This document shows positions 8,776 to 17,822 of a stretch of 64,000 nt of DNA, piece after piece. Source of the DNA: Chromobacterium violaceum ATCC 12472 (GTDB lineage: Bacteria; Pseudomonadota; Gammaproteobacteria; Burkholderiales; Chromobacteriaceae). The notes below the pieces were generated by a model. It saw nothing but the letters and a program-made list of their open reading frames with translations, had not been told where the DNA came from and did no database searches. A program made the translations under genes and the position numbers. The first letter of the stretch is position 1; each line of letters begins with the position of its first letter. The stretch covers positions 1,621,752-1,685,751 of the forward strand of contig NC_005085.1 in the NCBI RefSeq assembly GCF_000007705.1, in the 5' to 3' direction.

Positions 8776-10281
8776 TCAGCGCCAGGCGGGTTCGCGCCTG
8801 GCATCGGCCGAGGGCGTCTCCTGGCGGCTTATCGCCTGGTGCAGCTTGTCCATCTGCTCGTCCAGCCGGCGCACCGCCTCGGCGATGTTGTGGGTTTCGC
8901 CGGACAGGCTGCGGCTGGATTCGCCGACGGCGACGATGTCGCCGGCGAACTGGGAGAAGCCCTGGTTCTGGCTGGCCTCGGCCTGGGACACCTGCTGCAG
9001 CAGGCCGGCCAGCTCGCCGGCGCCGTCAATGATTCCGGCCAGCTTGCGCTGCGCTTCCTGCGCGTGGTCGCGGCCGGCGCGCATCTGCTGGTTGCCGTCG
9101 CGCATCGCCACCAGCGCCTGGTTGGTGCCGTCGACGATCACCCGGATCTTGCTCTCGATGTCCTTGGTGGCGTTCTGGGTGCGCTCGGCCAGTTTTCTCA
9201 CCTCGTCGGCCACCACCGCGAAGCCGCGGCCGGTTTCGCCGGCGCGCGCGGCTTCGATCGCGGCGTTCAAGGCCAACAGATTGGTCTGGTCGGCGATGTC
9301 GCGTATCAGCTGCACGATGCCGCTGACCTCGGCGCTGCGCTGGCCCAGGTCCTCCAGCCGGTTCGAGGCGTGGCCTATCACTTCGCCGGCGCGGCCCAGC
9401 TGTTCCACCGCTTGGTTCATCGCCTTGCCGCCTTCGCGCGCGGCTTCGCCGGAATTCTGCGCCAGCAGCGTGGCGGCGGTCGATTGCTCGGCGTTCTGGC
9501 TGGTGACCACCGCCATCTGCTGCGCCACCACCACCATGTCCTCGGAGCGTTCGCGCTGCTCGGCCATGGTGCGCGCCATGCTGCCGGTGCTGTCGGCGAT
9601 CTGGCGGCTGGCGCCGGAGGCGTCGCGGATCGAATGGCCGATCTGCTCCATCATCCGCGCCAGCGCCTCGCCGGCGCGCTCGGCCTCGGCGCGCGCGGTT
9701 TCCAGCTTAGCGAAGCTCTTGCTCTTGGCCTTGTCGAAGGCCAGCGCCAGCACCAGCACCACCAGCGACAGGCCGGCCAGCGACTTGGCCTGCAGCTTGG
9801 GCAGCGCCTCGCGCGGCAGCGGGCTCTTGGGCAGCGCGTCGATGCCGGACAGCCACATGACGATGCCGACGGCGGCCAGCGACATCGCCAGCCAGAACAT
9901 GCCGGAGCGGCGGGTGGCGATGAAGACGGCGGTGAAGGGAATGGCGGCGAACCACATCAGGCTGGTGGACAGGATGCCGCCGTTGACGAACACCATCCAG
10001 CACACCATCGCGTACATGCAGCTGGTGATGAATTCGGCGGTGACGCGCACCGCGCCGCTGAGGCGCAGCAGCAGCGGGCCGCACAGCAGCCCCAGCCCGC
10101 CCAGCGCGATGCCCTCGGCCATCGGATAGTGGCCCAGCATCAGGTATTCGACGGCGAACAAGGGCGCCATCAGGCCGGCCAGCAAGCCGACGCCCACCAC
10201 GGTGCGCGCGCGTATCGCCTGTTCCGGAATCTGCCGGACGTGGTCCGGGATGAACCATTCGGTGATGGCCTGTATCGACAT
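8776..10281 (-). CDS. Methyl-accepting chemotaxis protein
   Basis: 501 residues. The N-terminal 190 residues carry about six hydrophobic segments with no large periplasmic loop, so this is a multi-span sensor rather than a classical two-TM receptor. The rest is a long cytoplasmic coiled coil with the conserved signalling tip ([20 protein letters not shown]), which docks CheA/CheW. No HAMP domain is obvious. The start ATG 10281 has a strong GGAGGGG on the minus strand. It is convergent with the response regulator gene, with 12 nt between stops. The ligand is unknown; membrane-embedded sensing of energy state or a lipophilic cue is possible. Confidence 0.92.
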   Translation of the reverse strand: MSIQAITEWFIPDHVRQIPEQAIRARTVVGVGLLAGLMAPLFAVEYLMLGHYPMAEGIALGGLGLLCGPLLLRLSGAVRVTAEFITSCMYAMVCWMVFVNGGILSTSLMWFAAIPFTAVFIATRRSGMFWLAMSLAAVGIVMWLSGIDALPKSPLPREALPKLQAKSLAGLSLVVLVLALAFDKAKSKSFAKLETARAEAERAGEALARMMEQIGHSIRDASGASRQIADSTGSMARTMAEQRERSEDMVVVAQQMAVVTSQNAEQSTAATLLAQNSGEAAREGGKAMNQAVEQLGRAGEVIGHASNRLEDLGQRSAEVSGIVQLIRDIADQTNLLALNAAIEAARAGETGRGFAVVADEVRKLAERTQNATKDIESKIRVIVDGTNQALVAMRDGNQQMRAGRDHAQEAQRKLAGIIDGAGELAGLLQQVSQAEASQNQGFSQFAGDIVAVGESSRSLSGETHNIAEAVRRLDEQMDKLHQAISRQETPSADARREPAWR

Positions 10282-10409
10282 GGATTCCCCTCCAAGGATG
10301 TTCCGTTTGCAAAGCGCGCTGATTTGTAATGGTTTTATCGAGGCGGCGCGCCGTGCAGAACTTTAAAACAAATGTTTGATTGGAGGCAATATGCCGATGG
10401 GGTGTCGAG

Positions 10410-11192
10410 TCAGTCCGCGATCAGCAAGGGCGCGCCTGCCGCTTCCAGATGGGCGCGCCGCGCCGGGTCGGCATCGGGCTCGATGATCAGGGTGCCGATG
10501 TCGGACAGCGGGGCGACGATGAAGGGCGAGGCGGTGTCCAGCTTCTCGTTGGTGACGGCCAGCACGGTGTGGCCGCATTGCTCGACCAACTGGCGCTTGA
10601 ACGCGGCTTCGTCGGCGATCACCGTGCCCACGCCCAGCTCGCAGTCGACCGAGCAGGTGCCGAGAAAGCAGATGTCCGGCCGCATGGTGCCCAGCATCCG
10701 GCTGGCGATGGCGCCCAGCGCGTCGCCGCTCAGGTGGTTGAGGTTGCCGCCCAGCACCAGCACCGACAGTTGTTTTTGTCCGAACAGCGCGGCGGCGATG
10801 GGGATGGAATTGGTGGCCACCGTCAGCGGCAGATGCTCCGGCAGCGCGCGGGCGATTTCCAGATTGGTGGTGCCGCCGTCCAGGAACACGAATTGGCCGG
10901 GCTTGAGCAGCCGCACCGCCGCCGCGGCCAGCCTGGCCTTGCGTTCGGTGTTCTCATGGCGGCGTTGCTGGAAGCCGTGGCGATTCGGCGTCAGCGCGAT
11001 GGCGCCGCCGTACACGCGCTGGCAAGCGCCGTCGGCAGCCAGTTCGCGCAGATCGCGGCGGATGGAGTCCTCGGACACGCGCAGCACCGCCGCCAGTTCG
11101 CCGGCGGAGACCCTGCCGTGCAGCCGCAGCTGCTCGCGGATGTAGTGATGGCGGTCGGAAGGCTGGCTGGCGCTTGGGCGTTCTCTGGACAT
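10410..11192 (-). CDS. DeoR-family transcriptional regulator
   Basis: 260 residues. The N-terminal DeoR helix-turn-helix (GRVSAGELAAVLRVSEDSIRRDL) is followed by the DeoR sensor domain, which binds sugar phosphates, with the FLDGGTTN loop and later GTCSVD and NEKLD segments. ATG 11192 is preferred over upstream in-frame codons, which would add an operator-derived sequence. It diverges from a HAD-type sugar-phosphatase-like gene across a 156-bp region full of palindromes, so autoregulation and control of that gene are likely. No transport or sugar-kinase gene adjoins it, so the effector cannot be named. Confidence 0.88.
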   Translation of the reverse strand: MSRERPSASQPSDRHHYIREQLRLHGRVSAGELAAVLRVSEDSIRRDLRELAADGACQRVYGGAIALTPNRHGFQQRRHENTERKARLAAAAVRLLKPGQFVFLDGGTTNLEIARALPEHLPLTVATNSIPIAAALFGQKQLSVLVLGGNLNHLSGDALGAIASRMLGTMRPDICFLGTCSVDCELGVGTVIADEAAFKRQLVEQCGHTVLAVTNEKLDTASPFIVAPLSDIGTLIIEPDADPARRAHLEAAGAPLLIAD

Positions 11193-11348
11193 GAGGCGGA
11201 CTGGCGTGAACGGAATGCCGGCATTTTTGCACGATCCCGCAAGCCAGGTCAAAGATTCGGCATTTTTTGTGCAAAAACATGCATGTTTGTTTGCGTGTTT
11301 TTGCACGATCGTGCATTATTGCACCGATGCGAACACGGAGATTCTGAC
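11193..11348. promoter_or_regulatory. Putative DeoR operator cluster between deoR-like and HAD genes
   Basis: The gap holds two direct copies of TTTTTGCACGATC (11224-11236 and 11298-11310), a TTTTTTGTGCAAAAA-like palindrome at 11263-11276 and a perfect 12-nt palindrome GCACGATCGTGC (11303-11314). This suggests several regulator sites spread over about 90 bp, suited to looping. GGAG at 11337-11340 is the ribosome site of the HAD gene. That DeoR binds here is inferred from position. Confidence 0.65.
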
Positions 11349-12128
11349 ATGCGACTGATTGTTTCCGATCTGGACGGCACCTTGCTGGACAAGGACGCGC
11401 GGCTGGCCGACGAGACGCGCGCCGCTTTGCAGGCGGCGGTGGCGCGCGGCGTGGCCCTGGCGGTGGCCACCGGCCGGCATGAGCGCCAGGTGAGGAAGCT
11501 GTGGCCGCGGGATCTGCCTCCGGTGCCGGTGATCAGCGCCAACGGCGCGCGCATCCACCTGGCGGACGGCACGCTGTTGCACCAGAGCCGCCTGTCGCCG
11601 GCCTTGCTGGCGAGGCTGCTACGGCCGGAATTGATCCGGGAGACTGAACTGGGCGTCTACCGCGACGATTGCATCATGGCCTACCACAGCCGGCGCGAAT
11701 ACAGCCATTACACCGGCGAAGTGACGGAAATCGAGGATCTGGCGGGTTTCAAGGCCGAAGATGTGTCCAAGGTGATCTTCTGCGGCACGCCGGAGCAACT
11801 GAAAGCGGTAGAGGCCGACATCGCCCGAGAACTGGGCGACGAAGTGTCCATGACCTATTCCCACATTTGTTACCTGGAAGTGATGGCGCCCGGCGTGCAC
11901 AAGGGTAGCGCGCTGCGCCGCCTGCTCGATCACCTGGACATCGCGGCGGAAGATTGCGCGGCCTTCGGCGACAACCTGAACGATGCCGAGATGCTGGCCT
12001 TGGCGGGCCTGCCGCACGTGATGGGCAACGCGCATCCGGAATTGAAGCGCCGCCTGCCCGGCGCGCCCGTGATAGGCGACCACGACCAGGCTGGCGTGGC
12101 GCGGCAGTTGCGGGCTTTGCTGGGCTGA
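11349..12128 (+). CDS. Cof-type HAD-IIB hydrolase (predicted sugar-phosphate phosphatase)
   Basis: 259 residues. HAD motif I is SDLDGTLLD at the N-terminus (nucleophile Asp plus acid/base Asp), motif II is ATGR, and motifs III-IV are Lys in HKGSAL and FGDNLNDAEML. The C2B cap insertion between motifs II and III marks the Cof/YidA group, cytoplasmic Mg2+ phosphatases of sugar phosphates, FMN or PLP. ATG 11349 lies 8 nt after GGAG. Length is typical. Divergence from a DeoR regulator supports a sugar-phosphate substrate. Confidence 0.88.
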   Translation: MRLIVSDLDGTLLDKDARLADETRAALQAAVARGVALAVATGRHERQVRKLWPRDLPPVPVISANGARIHLADGTLLHQSRLSPALLARLLRPELIRETELGVYRDDCIMAYHSRREYSHYTGEVTEIEDLAGFKAEDVSKVIFCGTPEQLKAVEADIARELGDEVSMTYSHICYLEVMAPGVHKGSALRRLLDHLDIAAEDCAAFGDNLNDAEMLALAGLPHVMGNAHPELKRRLPGAPVIGDHDQAGVARQLRALLG

Positions 12129-12479
12129 GAGCGCTGACAGAGCCTCGCCGAGCGCCTGGGCCAAGGCGCCCCGACGCAGACAGCACAAGCAGTACGACAA
12201 GGAGACGCAGCGCAGGATCAGGGGTTTATTGGCGACGCTAAACGGCTGCAAGCAGAAAGCGCGGCATTTTCGGTTGGATTGGCGATAACGGCTTCCGTCA
12301 GGAAGCCGTTTTTTATTGCCTTCATCGAGGTGGCGCGCACGCCATTCCATTGCAATGTCTTTGGTATTTTGTAGAGGGGGTGGTCATGCGGAATGTATCG
12401 ATTATCCGGCTGCGGATGGTATGATCCTGCCGGCATTTTTATCGGGTTTTTCTTTGTCTTGGACAGTGAAGGGCGGATT
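12129..12479. other. Non-coding gap with terminator and a promoter for the lipoprotein operon
   Basis: I see no gene here. 12129-12286 has no recognisable feature. A hairpin terminator follows at 12287-12314. An extended -10, TG-G-TATGAT, at 12417-12425 with only a weak -35 could start the operon at 12480. The in-frame ATG at 12393 lies upstream of this promoter and is therefore unlikely to be the start. Confidence 0.5.
12287..12314 (+). terminator. Rho-independent terminator
   Basis: A perfect 10-bp stem, AACGGCTTCC (12287-12296) with GGAAGCCGTT (12301-12310), a GTCA loop and TTTT. It lies about 160 nt downstream of the HAD gene. Confidence 0.85.
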
Positions 12480-12911
12480 TTGAATTTCAAAAGAAGAAGC
12501 GCGGCCGTCACCCTGCTGGTGCTGGGGGTAAGCGGCTGCGGGATGGATTACGATCCGGGCGACGACATCGTCCAGCGGGATGTCTACGCCAGCCGCAGCG
12601 ATTGCGAGAAGGATTGGGGCAATCGCGATTATTGCCAGGCACAGCCGGGCAGCGGGCATGCGCTGGGGCCATCGTACACCGGGAGCCGCATCTATCAGGC
12701 CCCCGACGGCAGGCAGGTCAAACCGCTGTCTTACGATGGCGCGGTCGGCAGCCCGGCGCTGGGCGTGCGCAGCGTCACCCGCTCCGAGCTGAACGCCTCT
12801 CCCGATGCCTTTGCCGGCTCGCATGCCAGCTTCCGCGCCGGCACGCCCACCCGCAGCGGCCTGTTCGGCCACACGGCGGCCCGGGCTTCCGGTTTTTCGT
12901 TCGGAGGCTAG
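12480..12911 (+). CDS. Small lipoprotein, DUF1190/YgiB-YjfM-like
   Basis: 143 residues from TTG 12480, which follows a GAAGGGCGG ribosome site. The signal peptide carries a lipobox (VSGC, Cys at about residue 20), so the protein is a lipoprotein. The mature part has the two-Cys DCEKDWGN...DYCQ segment and a Ser/Gly/Arg-rich tail ending FSFGG, like E. coli YgiB and YjfM. It is followed directly by a YgiC/YjfC-like ATP-grasp gene and a DUF350 gene, the usual partners. The function of the family is unclear. The assignment rests on the Cys pattern and context. Confidence 0.72.
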   Translation: MNFKRRSAAVTLLVLGVSGCGMDYDPGDDIVQRDVYASRSDCEKDWGNRDYCQAQPGSGHALGPSYTGSRIYQAPDGRQVKPLSYDGAVGSPALGVRSVTRSELNASPDAFAGSHASFRAGTPTRSGLFGHTAARASGFSFGG

Positions 12912-12913
12912 CG

Positions 12914-14050
12914 ATGGAACGCATCACCGTGCCCAAGCGCGACGATTGGCAGGCCCGCTGCGAGGAGGATGGCTTCAGCATCCACAGCATAGACGGCTTG
13001 TACTGGAACGAAGGTTACGCCTTCCGCTTCAGCGGCGCCGAAATCGACGCGCTGGACGACGCGACCGCGGAATTGCACGCGATGTGCCTGGACCTGGTGG
13101 CCGATGTCGTGCAGCGCGGGCATTATCAGGATTACGGGCTGTCCGACGAGGCGATCGCCCTGGCCGAATCATCCTGGCGCAGCCACCAGCCGTCGTTGTA
13201 CGGCCGTTTCGATCTCGCCTACGACGGCCGGTCGATCAAGCTGCTGGAGTACAACGCCGACACGCCGACAGGCTTGCTGGAGTCCTCGGTGATTCAGTGG
13301 CGCTGGCTGACCGATCTCGGTCTGCCCGATCAATTCAACTCCATCCACGAAAAGCTGATAGACGGCTGGCGCAGGCTGCTGTTCGCCCATCCGTCCAGCC
13401 TGCACTTCGCCGCCAGCCAATGCGCAGGCGCCGAGGACTGGGATACGCTGCATTACCTGCTGGACACCGCGCTGCAGGCGGGCTGCCAACGGGCATCGTC
13501 GCTGAACATCGAGGACATCGGCGAGCGCGAAGGCTGGCTGGTGGACAGCAGGGGCGAGCCTATCCAAGCCTTATTCAAGCTATATCCCTTCGAGTGGCTG
13601 GCGGCGGAATGCGGCGACGCGCTGGCGAGCACGCCGACCCGGTTGCTGGAGCCGGCCTGGAAGCTGCTGCTGTCGACCAAGGCCATCTTGCCCATGCTGT
13701 GGCGACGGCACCCAGGGCATCCTCTGTTGCTGGAGTCGCATTTCGCCGGCCAGATGGCCGCCGTCGCCGGACAGTGGGCGAAGAAGCCGCTGCTGTCGCG
13801 GGAAGGCGCCAACGTTTCCCGTCTGGAAGACGGCCGCCAGCAGAGCCTGAGCGGCAGCCACCATCTCGATCTGTACGACGAATCCGGCTACGTGCTGCAG
13901 CGCTGGGTGGATCTGCCGGTGTTCGACGGGCTGCGCGCCTGCGTCGGCGCCTGGGTGGTCAACGACCTGCCGGCCGGCATCGGCATCCGCGAGGAGCGCA
14001 GCCAGGTGACCGGCAACGGCGCCTTGTTCATTCCCCATTTTTTCGAGTAG
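12914..14050 (+). CDS. Glutathionylspermidine synthase-like ATP-grasp protein (YgiC/YjfC family)
   Basis: 378 residues, matching the usual family length of about 385. It corresponds to the C-terminal ATP-grasp synthetase domain of glutathionylspermidine synthase, with no amidase domain. Recognisable pieces are LYWNEGYAFRF near residue 22, KLLEYNADTPTGLLE near 112, and the C-terminal QVTGNGALFIPHFFE. Family members ligate a carboxylate to an amine at the cost of ATP; no substrate is established for the YgiC branch. ATG 12914 follows GGAGG, two bases after the lipoprotein stop, and the DUF350 gene starts 3 nt after its stop: a compact three-gene operon. Confidence 0.88.
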   Translation: MERITVPKRDDWQARCEEDGFSIHSIDGLYWNEGYAFRFSGAEIDALDDATAELHAMCLDLVADVVQRGHYQDYGLSDEAIALAESSWRSHQPSLYGRFDLAYDGRSIKLLEYNADTPTGLLESSVIQWRWLTDLGLPDQFNSIHEKLIDGWRRLLFAHPSSLHFAASQCAGAEDWDTLHYLLDTALQAGCQRASSLNIEDIGEREGWLVDSRGEPIQALFKLYPFEWLAAECGDALASTPTRLLEPAWKLLLSTKAILPMLWRRHPGHPLLLESHFAGQMAAVAGQWAKKPLLSREGANVSRLEDGRQQSLSGSHHLDLYDESGYVLQRWVDLPVFDGLRACVGAWVVNDLPAGIGIREERSQVTGNGALFIPHFFE

Positions 14051-14053
14051 ACC

Positions 14054-14449
14054 ATGACCATCATCGATGTAGACAGCTTTTCCCTGTTCGCCCTGCACTT
14101 CGCCTCCGGCGCGCTGATGCTGCTGGCCTTCACCTGGCTGTACGGCCGCCTGACGCCGTATTCCGAGCGCGAGGCGGTGGAGAAGGGCGAACTGACGGGC
14201 GTGCTGCCCATGCTGGGCGCGCAAGTCGGTTTCACCGCGGTGCTGGTCACGGCGCAGTCGGTTTCCGTGGGCTATGCGGATTTCCTGGTCTGGGGCGCGG
14301 TGGCGGGCCTGGCCCAGATTCTGCTGTTCCAGGCGCTGGCGCGCGCGATGCCGAATCTGAACGGCGGCAAGAACCTGGCCGCCAGTCTGGTTTCCGCTGT
14401 GGGTTCGCTGTGCGTGGCGGCCTTGAACGCTGTGTCGCTGGTTCCCTGA
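14054..14449 (+). CDS. DUF350 (YjfL-like) inner-membrane protein
   Basis: 131 residues with four predicted membrane helices (about 10-30, 52-72, 78-98 and 110-130). Length and topology match the DUF350/YjfL family, which pairs with YjfC/YgiC-type ligases and YjfM/YgiB lipoproteins. This is the third gene of that operon, starting 3 nt after the previous stop. No catalytic residues can be named. A strong bidirectional terminator lies 38 nt downstream. Confidence 0.8.
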   Translation: MTIIDVDSFSLFALHFASGALMLLAFTWLYGRLTPYSEREAVEKGELTGVLPMLGAQVGFTAVLVTAQSVSVGYADFLVWGAVAGLAQILLFQALARAMPNLNGGKNLAASLVSAVGSLCVAALNAVSLVP

Positions 14450-14486
14450 GCTGCCCATGGCCAGGATGTGATCCGAACATGAAAAA

Positions 14487-14511
14487 ACGGCTCCCTCGCG
14501 GGAGCCGTTTT
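14487..14511. terminator. Bidirectional terminator between DUF350 gene and pta
   Basis: A 9-bp perfect stem, ACGGCTCCC (14487-14495) with GGGAGCCGT (14500-14508), a TCGC loop, T-rich on the plus strand and preceded by six A's that become a U-run on the minus strand. It suits both convergent transcripts. Confidence 0.88.
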
Positions 14512-14533
14512 GTTCAGCCTGCTGTGCGGATGC

Positions 14534-16615
14534 TTAGCTGGCCGGCGTCTGCTCGGCCTGCAGCGCGGTCAGGGCGATGGTGTAGACGATGTCGTCCACC
14601 AGCGCGCCGCGCGACAGGTCGTTGACCGGCTTGCGCAGGCCTTGCAGCATCGGACCCACCGAGACCACGTTGGCGGAGCGCTGCACCGCCTTGTAGGTGG
14701 TGTTGCCGGTGTTCAGGTCCGGGAACACGAACACGGTGGCGCGGCCGGCTACTTGGCTGTCCGGGGCCTTCTGGCGGCCGACGGATTCCACCGAGGCGGC
14801 GTCGTACTGCATCGGACCGTCGATCAGCAGGTCAGGGCGCTTCTCTTGGGCGATGCGGGTGGCTTCGCGCACCTTCTCCACGTCGCTGCCGCTGCCGGAC
14901 GAGCCGGTGGAGTAGGAGATCATCGCCACGCGCGGGTTGATGCCGAAGGCGACGGCGGAATCGGCGGACTGGATGGCGATGTCGGCCAGCTGCTCGGCGG
15001 TCGGGTCCGGGTTCACCGCGCAGTCGCCGTAAACGTACACCTGTTCCGGCATCAGCATGAAGAATACCGAGGACACGATGCTGGAGCCCGGGGCGGTCTT
15101 GATCAGCTGCAGCGCCGGACGGATGGTGTTGGCGGTGGTGTGCACGGCGCCGGAAACCAGGCCGTCCACTTCGTTCATCGCCAGCATCATGGTGCCCAGC
15201 ACCACGGTGTCTTCCAGCTGCGCCAGCGCCATCGGCGCGTTCAGGCCCTTGCCCTTGCGCAGCTCGACCATCGGCTCGACGTAGCGGCCGCGGATTTCGT
15301 TCGGGTCGAGGATTTCGACCGATTCCGGCAGCGTCACGCCCTGGGTTTCGGCCACTTGCAGGATTTCGGCGCGGTTGCCCAGCAGCACGCAGCGGGCGAT
15401 GCCTTTTTCCTGGCAGATGGCGGCGGCCTGGATGGTGCGCGGCTCGTTGCCTTCCGGCAGCACGATGCGCTTGTTGGCCTTGCGGGCCTTTTCCATCAAT
15501 TGGAAGCGGAAGGCCGGCGGCGGCAGGCGCAGTTCGCGCGGCTCGCCGACGCTTTGCTTCAGCGAGGACACGTCGAGGAATTCGGCGACGTGCTCGATCA
15601 CCTTCTCCATGCGCTCCAGGTCGTCGGACGGCACCTGGTGGCTCATCGCGTTCAGCGCGCCGGCGGTTTCCATCGAGTTCAGCGAAGTGGCCAGCACCGG
15701 CAGGCCGCCGGTGAACGCCTGTTGGCACAGCTGCTGGATGCGCGGGTCGGGCTGGGAGTCGCAGGTCAGCAGCAGGCCGGCCAGCGGCACGCCGTTCATC
15801 GCTGCCATCGAGGTGGCCATCACCACGTCTTCGCGTTCGCCCGGGGTGATGATCAGCGCGCCCGGCTTCAGCAGATTGACGATGTTGGGCGCGGTGCGGG
15901 CGGCCACCACCATGTTGCGCACGCGGCGGCTGGCCTGCTGGCCGGCATGCACCACGTTGGCGTTCAGGTAGCGGGCCACGTCCTGCGTGCGCGGCGCCAG
16001 CAGCTCGGACTGGTAGGGAATCACGCCCAGCAGCGGCAGGCCGGCTTTCTTCAGGTTGCCGGATTCCCGCACCTCGCGCGCCAGCTCGGCGCGGTCGACG
16101 GCGGGCAGCACGTGGTTGAGGATGTAGCCGGCGATGGCCTGGCTGCCGAAGGCCTGGATGTTCATCTCGAGCTGTTCGGCGATTTCCGCGGCGCCCAATT
16201 CCTTCACCGAGCTGACCAGGATGGTCTGCGCCTGCAGGTTGCGGGCGATCTTGGTGTTGAGGAAGGTGGAGAACACCTGCTTCTGGTCCGGCACCAGGCC
16301 TTCCACGATCACGGCGTCCACGTTTTGCGCGGCCTGCTGGTAGAGGCTGACCACCTCTTCCATCAATTGATCGACCTGGCCTTGCGACAGCAGGTATTCG
16401 ACGCGTTCCATGCTGATCGGCTGCGGCGGATTCAGGCGGCAGATGGCCTGGGCGAAGTGGGTGGAGCGCTCGGCTTCGCCGTCCTTGGTGTCCTGGGCGA
16501 TGGGCTTGACGAAGCCCACGCGCAGGCCGGCCTGCTCCAGCGAACGGATGGCGCCCAGCGTGACCGAGGTCAGGCCGGCATTGAAGCCGGTGGGGGCGAG
16601 GAAGAATGTCTGCAT
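14534..16615 (-). CDS. pta: Phosphate acetyltransferase
   Basis: 693 residues, the long proteobacterial form. The N-terminal P-loop/DRTGG-type regulatory half (about 1-370) begins MQTFFLAPTGFNAGLTS. The C-terminal catalytic half (about 375-690) contains LPEGNEPRTIQAA and the STGSSGSG segment of the acetyl-CoA/phosphate site. It interconverts acetyl-CoA and acetyl phosphate. It lies downstream of ackA on the same strand with 13 nt between them, the standard ackA-pta operon order, and ends at the shared terminator at 14487-14511. Confidence 0.97.
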   Translation of the reverse strand: MQTFFLAPTGFNAGLTSVTLGAIRSLEQAGLRVGFVKPIAQDTKDGEAERSTHFAQAICRLNPPQPISMERVEYLLSQGQVDQLMEEVVSLYQQAAQNVDAVIVEGLVPDQKQVFSTFLNTKIARNLQAQTILVSSVKELGAAEIAEQLEMNIQAFGSQAIAGYILNHVLPAVDRAELAREVRESGNLKKAGLPLLGVIPYQSELLAPRTQDVARYLNANVVHAGQQASRRVRNMVVAARTAPNIVNLLKPGALIITPGEREDVVMATSMAAMNGVPLAGLLLTCDSQPDPRIQQLCQQAFTGGLPVLATSLNSMETAGALNAMSHQVPSDDLERMEKVIEHVAEFLDVSSLKQSVGEPRELRLPPPAFRFQLMEKARKANKRIVLPEGNEPRTIQAAAICQEKGIARCVLLGNRAEILQVAETQGVTLPESVEILDPNEIRGRYVEPMVELRKGKGLNAPMALAQLEDTVVLGTMMLAMNEVDGLVSGAVHTTANTIRPALQLIKTAPGSSIVSSVFFMLMPEQVYVYGDCAVNPDPTAEQLADIAIQSADSAVAFGINPRVAMISYSTGSSGSGSDVEKVREATRIAQEKRPDLLIDGPMQYDAASVESVGRQKAPDSQVAGRATVFVFPDLNTGNTTYKAVQRSANVVSVGPMLQGLRKPVNDLSRGALVDDIVYTIALTALQAEQTPAS

Positions 16616-16628
16616 GGCCTGCTTCCCC

Positions 16629-17822
16629 TTAGTTGGCCAGGCCGGCCAGCTTGGCGGTGTCCATGGCGATCATCAGCTCTTCGTTGGTGTTGATCACCAG
16701 CGCCGGCACGGAGTCGGCGGCGGTGATGCGGCCGGCGTTGCCGCGGATGCAGGCTTCGTTGGCGGCCGCGTCCAGCTTCAGGCCCAGGAAGCCCAGCTGG
16801 TTGATCACTTCGGCGCGCAGGAAGGACGAGTTCTCGCCGATGCCGCCGGTGAACACCACGGCGTCCAGGCGGCCGGCGCCCACGCTCATCGAGGCCACGT
16901 ACTTGGCCAGACGGTAGGCGAACACTTCCAGCGCGCGCTTGGCGCCTTCGTGGCCCTTGGCGGCGGCTTCTTCCAGTTCGCGGCAGTCGTTGGACAGCTC
17001 GGACAGGCCCAAGAGGCCCGATTCCTTGTTCAGCATATTGGTGATGGACTGGATGTCCATGCCGCGCTCGGTGGCCAGGTAGCCGAACACGCTGGGGTCG
17101 ATGTCGCCGGAGCGGGTGCCCATCACCAGGCCTTCCAGCGGGGTCAGGCCCATGGAGGTGTCGGCGCACTTGCCGTTGCGGATGGCGGAGATGGATGCGC
17201 CGTTGCCCAGGTGGGCGATCACCAGGCTGGTTTCATTGGCCGGCTTGCCCAGCATCTTGGCGGCCTCTTCAGCCACGAAGCGGTAGCTGGTGCCGTGCAT
17301 GCCGTAGCGGCGCAGGCTGTTTTCGCGGTACAGCTTCATCGGCACCGCGTACAGGTAGGCCTTTTCCGGCATGGTCTGGTGGAAGGAGGTGTCGAACACG
17401 GCCACTTGCGGCAGGCTCGGGAACTCCTTGATCGCGGTGCGGATGCCCAGGATGTGCGCCGGGTTGTGCAGCGGGGCCAGCTTGATGCAGCGCTCGATCT
17501 CGTTGATGGCGGTTTCGTCGAGCAGGGCGGATTGCTTGAAGTGTTCGCCGCCGTGAACCACGCGGTGGCCGATGGCCTTCACGCTGTCCAGCAGCGATAC
17601 CTGCTGCAGCTTCTCGATGATGGCGTGCATGGCGGCGGCGTGGTCCGGTGCGGACAGCAGGGCGGTTTGCTTGTCGCCGTTGTGCTTGAAGGTGATGCAG
17701 GCGTCGGCCAGGCCCAGCTTCTCGGCCAGGCCGGTCATGACCGCCTCGTGGCTGGCGCTGTCGATCAGCGCGAATTTCAGGGAGGAACTGCCGCAATTGA
17801 TGACGAGGATGCTGGAATTCAT
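16629..17822 (-). CDS. ackA: Acetate kinase
   Basis: 397 residues, the family's normal length. It begins MNSSILVINCGSSSLKF with the acetate-kinase signature 1, has signature 2 in the HRVVHGGEHF region, and carries the catalytic Arg and Asp in the sugar-kinase/actin fold (AVFDTSFHQTMP). It makes acetate and ATP from acetyl phosphate. ATG 17822 was chosen to match the family N-terminus; ATG 17834, four codons upstream, is also possible. No strong ribosome site is seen for either. It is first in the ackA-pta operon. Confidence 0.96.
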   Translation of the reverse strand: MNSSILVINCGSSSLKFALIDSASHEAVMTGLAEKLGLADACITFKHNGDKQTALLSAPDHAAAMHAIIEKLQQVSLLDSVKAIGHRVVHGGEHFKQSALLDETAINEIERCIKLAPLHNPAHILGIRTAIKEFPSLPQVAVFDTSFHQTMPEKAYLYAVPMKLYRENSLRRYGMHGTSYRFVAEEAAKMLGKPANETSLVIAHLGNGASISAIRNGKCADTSMGLTPLEGLVMGTRSGDIDPSVFGYLATERGMDIQSITNMLNKESGLLGLSELSNDCRELEEAAAKGHEGAKRALEVFAYRLAKYVASMSVGAGRLDAVVFTGGIGENSSFLRAEVINQLGFLGLKLDAAANEACIRGNAGRITAADSVPALVINTNEELMIAMDTAKLAGLAN

